A DNA stretch of 7,592 nucleotides from Tangfeifania sp. Lineage in GTDB: Bacteria > Bacteroidota > Bacteroidia > Bacteroidales > Prolixibacteraceae. The notes beneath the pieces were generated by a model. The model worked only from the letters and a program-made list of their open reading frames with translations, ran no database searches and was not told the DNA's origin. The translations under genes and the position numbers were made by a program. Numbering within the stretch: the stretch's first letter is position 1; every line of letters begins with the position of its first letter. The stretch lies in assembly GCA_018400515.1 (NCBI GenBank), contig JAGYMR010000129.1:1-7592 (forward strand). The letters are read 5' to 3'. Positions 6,667 through 7,592 of this stretch are shown here, one piece after another.

Positions 6667-7470
6667 TTAACTGATAGTCACATTTTTTTCCTTTGTCATC
6701 TTTGTCATGCCATTTCGCTGTAAAATTTCCCTGGCCAGGTTCATATGGTTAATGGCCCCTTTTGAACTGGCATCATAGAGAACCACCGGTTTCCCATAAC
6801 TCGGCGATTCGCTCAGTTTAATATTGCGCTGAATGACAGTATCAAACACCATATCCTGAAAATGGCGTTTCACCTCTTCATAAACCTGATTTGAAAGATT
6901 TAACCGGGCATCGAACATCGTAAGCAGAAATCCTTCAATCTCCAGTGAAGTATTCAGGCGGTTTTGGATAATTTTAATCGTATTCAGCAATTTCCCCAAA
7001 CCTTCCAGTGCAAAGTACTCACACTGAACAGGAATGATAACCGAATCCGACGCTGTTAATGCATTGACCGTAATTAATCCCAGCGAAGGTGAACAATCAA
7101 TAAAAATAAAGTCATATTGATCTTTCAATTTTTCTACGGTGCCGCGTAAGACACGCTCCCGGTTCGGCAGGTTCAAAATTTCAATCTCTGCCCCTACCAG
7201 ATCAATGTGAGACGGGATAATGTCGAGGTTTTTGACTTCCGTATTAATGATGACTTTTTCGGGTTCAATCTCATTAACAATGCATTCATAAATGCTCGAC
7301 TGAATCTTTTTCACATCGAACCCGAACCCCGATGTGGCATTGGCCTGAGGATCGGCATCTATGATCAATACTTTTTGCTCCAAAACAGCCAGGCTCGCCG
7401 CCAGGTTAATAGCAGTGGTTGTTTTACCAACACCGCCCTTTTGGTTTGCCAGTGATACAATTTTTCCCAT
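6667..7470 (-). CDS. parA: Chromosome-partitioning ATPase ParA (Soj family)
   Basis: Deviant-Walker ATPase that binds DNA non-specifically as an ATP dimer and, with ParB, moves replicated origins apart. The 267-residue product starts MGKIVSLANQKGG, typical of short chromosomal ParA/Soj proteins that lack the N-terminal DNA-binding extension of many plasmid ParAs. Motifs: deviant Walker A KGGVGKTT at 11-18 with signature lysine K11 and catalytic K16; A' motif DADPQAN at 38-44; Walker B FIFID at 121-125; and PVQCEYFALEG at 147-157. ATG 7470 was chosen over the in-frame TTG at 7500 because that TTG forms the last bases of the promoter box and would not be transcribed from it. The C-terminal tail holds a duplicated Met-Thr-Lys triplet (255-260). 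It is the first gene of the cluster. Confidence 0.97.
   Translation of the reverse strand: MGKIVSLANQKGGVGKTTTAINLAASLAVLEQKVLIIDADPQANATSGFGFDVKKIQSSIYECIVNEIEPEKVIINTEVKNLDIIPSHIDLVGAEIEILNLPNRERVLRGTVEKLKDQYDFIFIDCSPSLGLITVNALTASDSVIIPVQCEYFALEGLGKLLNTIKIIQNRLNTSLEIEGFLLTMFDARLNLSNQVYEEVKRHFQDMVFDTVIQRNIKLSESPSYGKPVVLYDASSKGAINHMNLAREILQRNGMTKMTKEKNVTIS
6691..6708 (-). repeat. 9-base in-frame tandem repeat in the parA 3' end
   Basis: Two perfect copies of CTTTGTCAT (6691-6699 and 6700-6708, plus strand) encode Met-Thr-Lys twice, at residues 255-260 of ParA. A run of seven T (plus strand, 6683-6689) lies just downstream of the repeat in the coding direction. Together they look like a slippage-prone tail outside the conserved ATPase fold. 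Confidence 0.85.
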
Positions 7471-7497
7471 CTTTATATTGATTTTAATGAACGGTTT

Positions 7498-7527
7498 CAA
7501 AATTAATAAAATAGCATTAACCTCAAG
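7498..7527 (-). promoter_or_regulatory. parAB promoter, Bacteroidetes type
   Basis: On the minus strand, TAATTTTG (7505 to 7498) matches the TAnnTTTG -7 consensus exactly. CTTG (7527 to 7524) lies 18 bases upstream and matches the -33 TTTG at three of four bases. Transcription would begin near 7490, about 20 bases before the parA ATG at 7470. The -33 element lies inside the small inverted repeat CCTC-AA-GAGG (7521-7530), which could in principle serve as an operator. There is no strong Shine-Dalgarno sequence. Confidence 0.6.
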
Positions 7528-7592
7528 AGGGCTTTACTAATAATCCCGGAAAAAATTAGCTAAAAAACTGGATGTGAGCAGATAAAAAAATT

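Noticed and set aside
6864..6879. GTTTCAC as a parS site inside parA
   Set aside because: Only the left half matches; the right half (CTCTTCAT) does not resemble GTGAAACA.
7307..7315. TTTTTCACA as a DnaA box
   Set aside because: One mismatch to TTATNCACA, isolated and inside parA; no cluster to suggest an origin.

Overview
The window reads as a chromosomal segment of a Bacteroidota (Bacteroidetes) genome. Four things point there: promoter boxes of the Bacteroidetes type TAnnTTTG, absence of clear Shine-Dalgarno sequences before the starts, a LeuRS with extra insertions, and the gene order parA-parB-DUF5683-lytic transglycosylase, which I recall as common in that phylum. Coding regions have balanced composition, while intergenic DNA is AT-rich, especially bases 1-340. 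No rRNA, tRNA, CRISPR array, insertion sequence or phage gene was seen.

Layout. Bases 1-570 hold no convincing gene, only AT-rich DNA with small palindromes and, closer to leuS, several short hairpins. A promoter box at 571-578 precedes leuS (607-3258, + strand), a complete leucyl-tRNA synthetase. A 157-base convergent spacer (3259-3415) carries a 12-base tandem repeat and short hairpins but no clear intrinsic terminator. The rest is on the minus strand, transcribed from right to left: parA (7470-6667), parB (6654-5791), a DUF5683 membrane protein (5728-5108) and an MltD-like lytic transglycosylase with two LysM domains (5104-3416). The gaps are 12, 62 and 3 bases. A promoter box (7505-7498) sits before parA, and a possible second one (5753-5746) lies in the 62-base gap.

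How the genes work together. ParA and ParB are the chromosome-partition ATPase and the CTP-dependent parS-binding clamp. The two downstream genes encode exported envelope proteins. The DUF5683/transglycosylase pair is nearly contiguous and may have its own promoter, so the cluster could link chromosome segregation to peptidoglycan remodelling; that link is inferred from gene order alone. leuS is an unrelated housekeeping gene that converges on the cluster.

The window is mostly conserved housekeeping sequence. I found no clearly new system. The best leads are the uncharacterised DUF5683 protein in its conserved setting and the repeated, hairpin-rich DNA just upstream of the leuS promoter.
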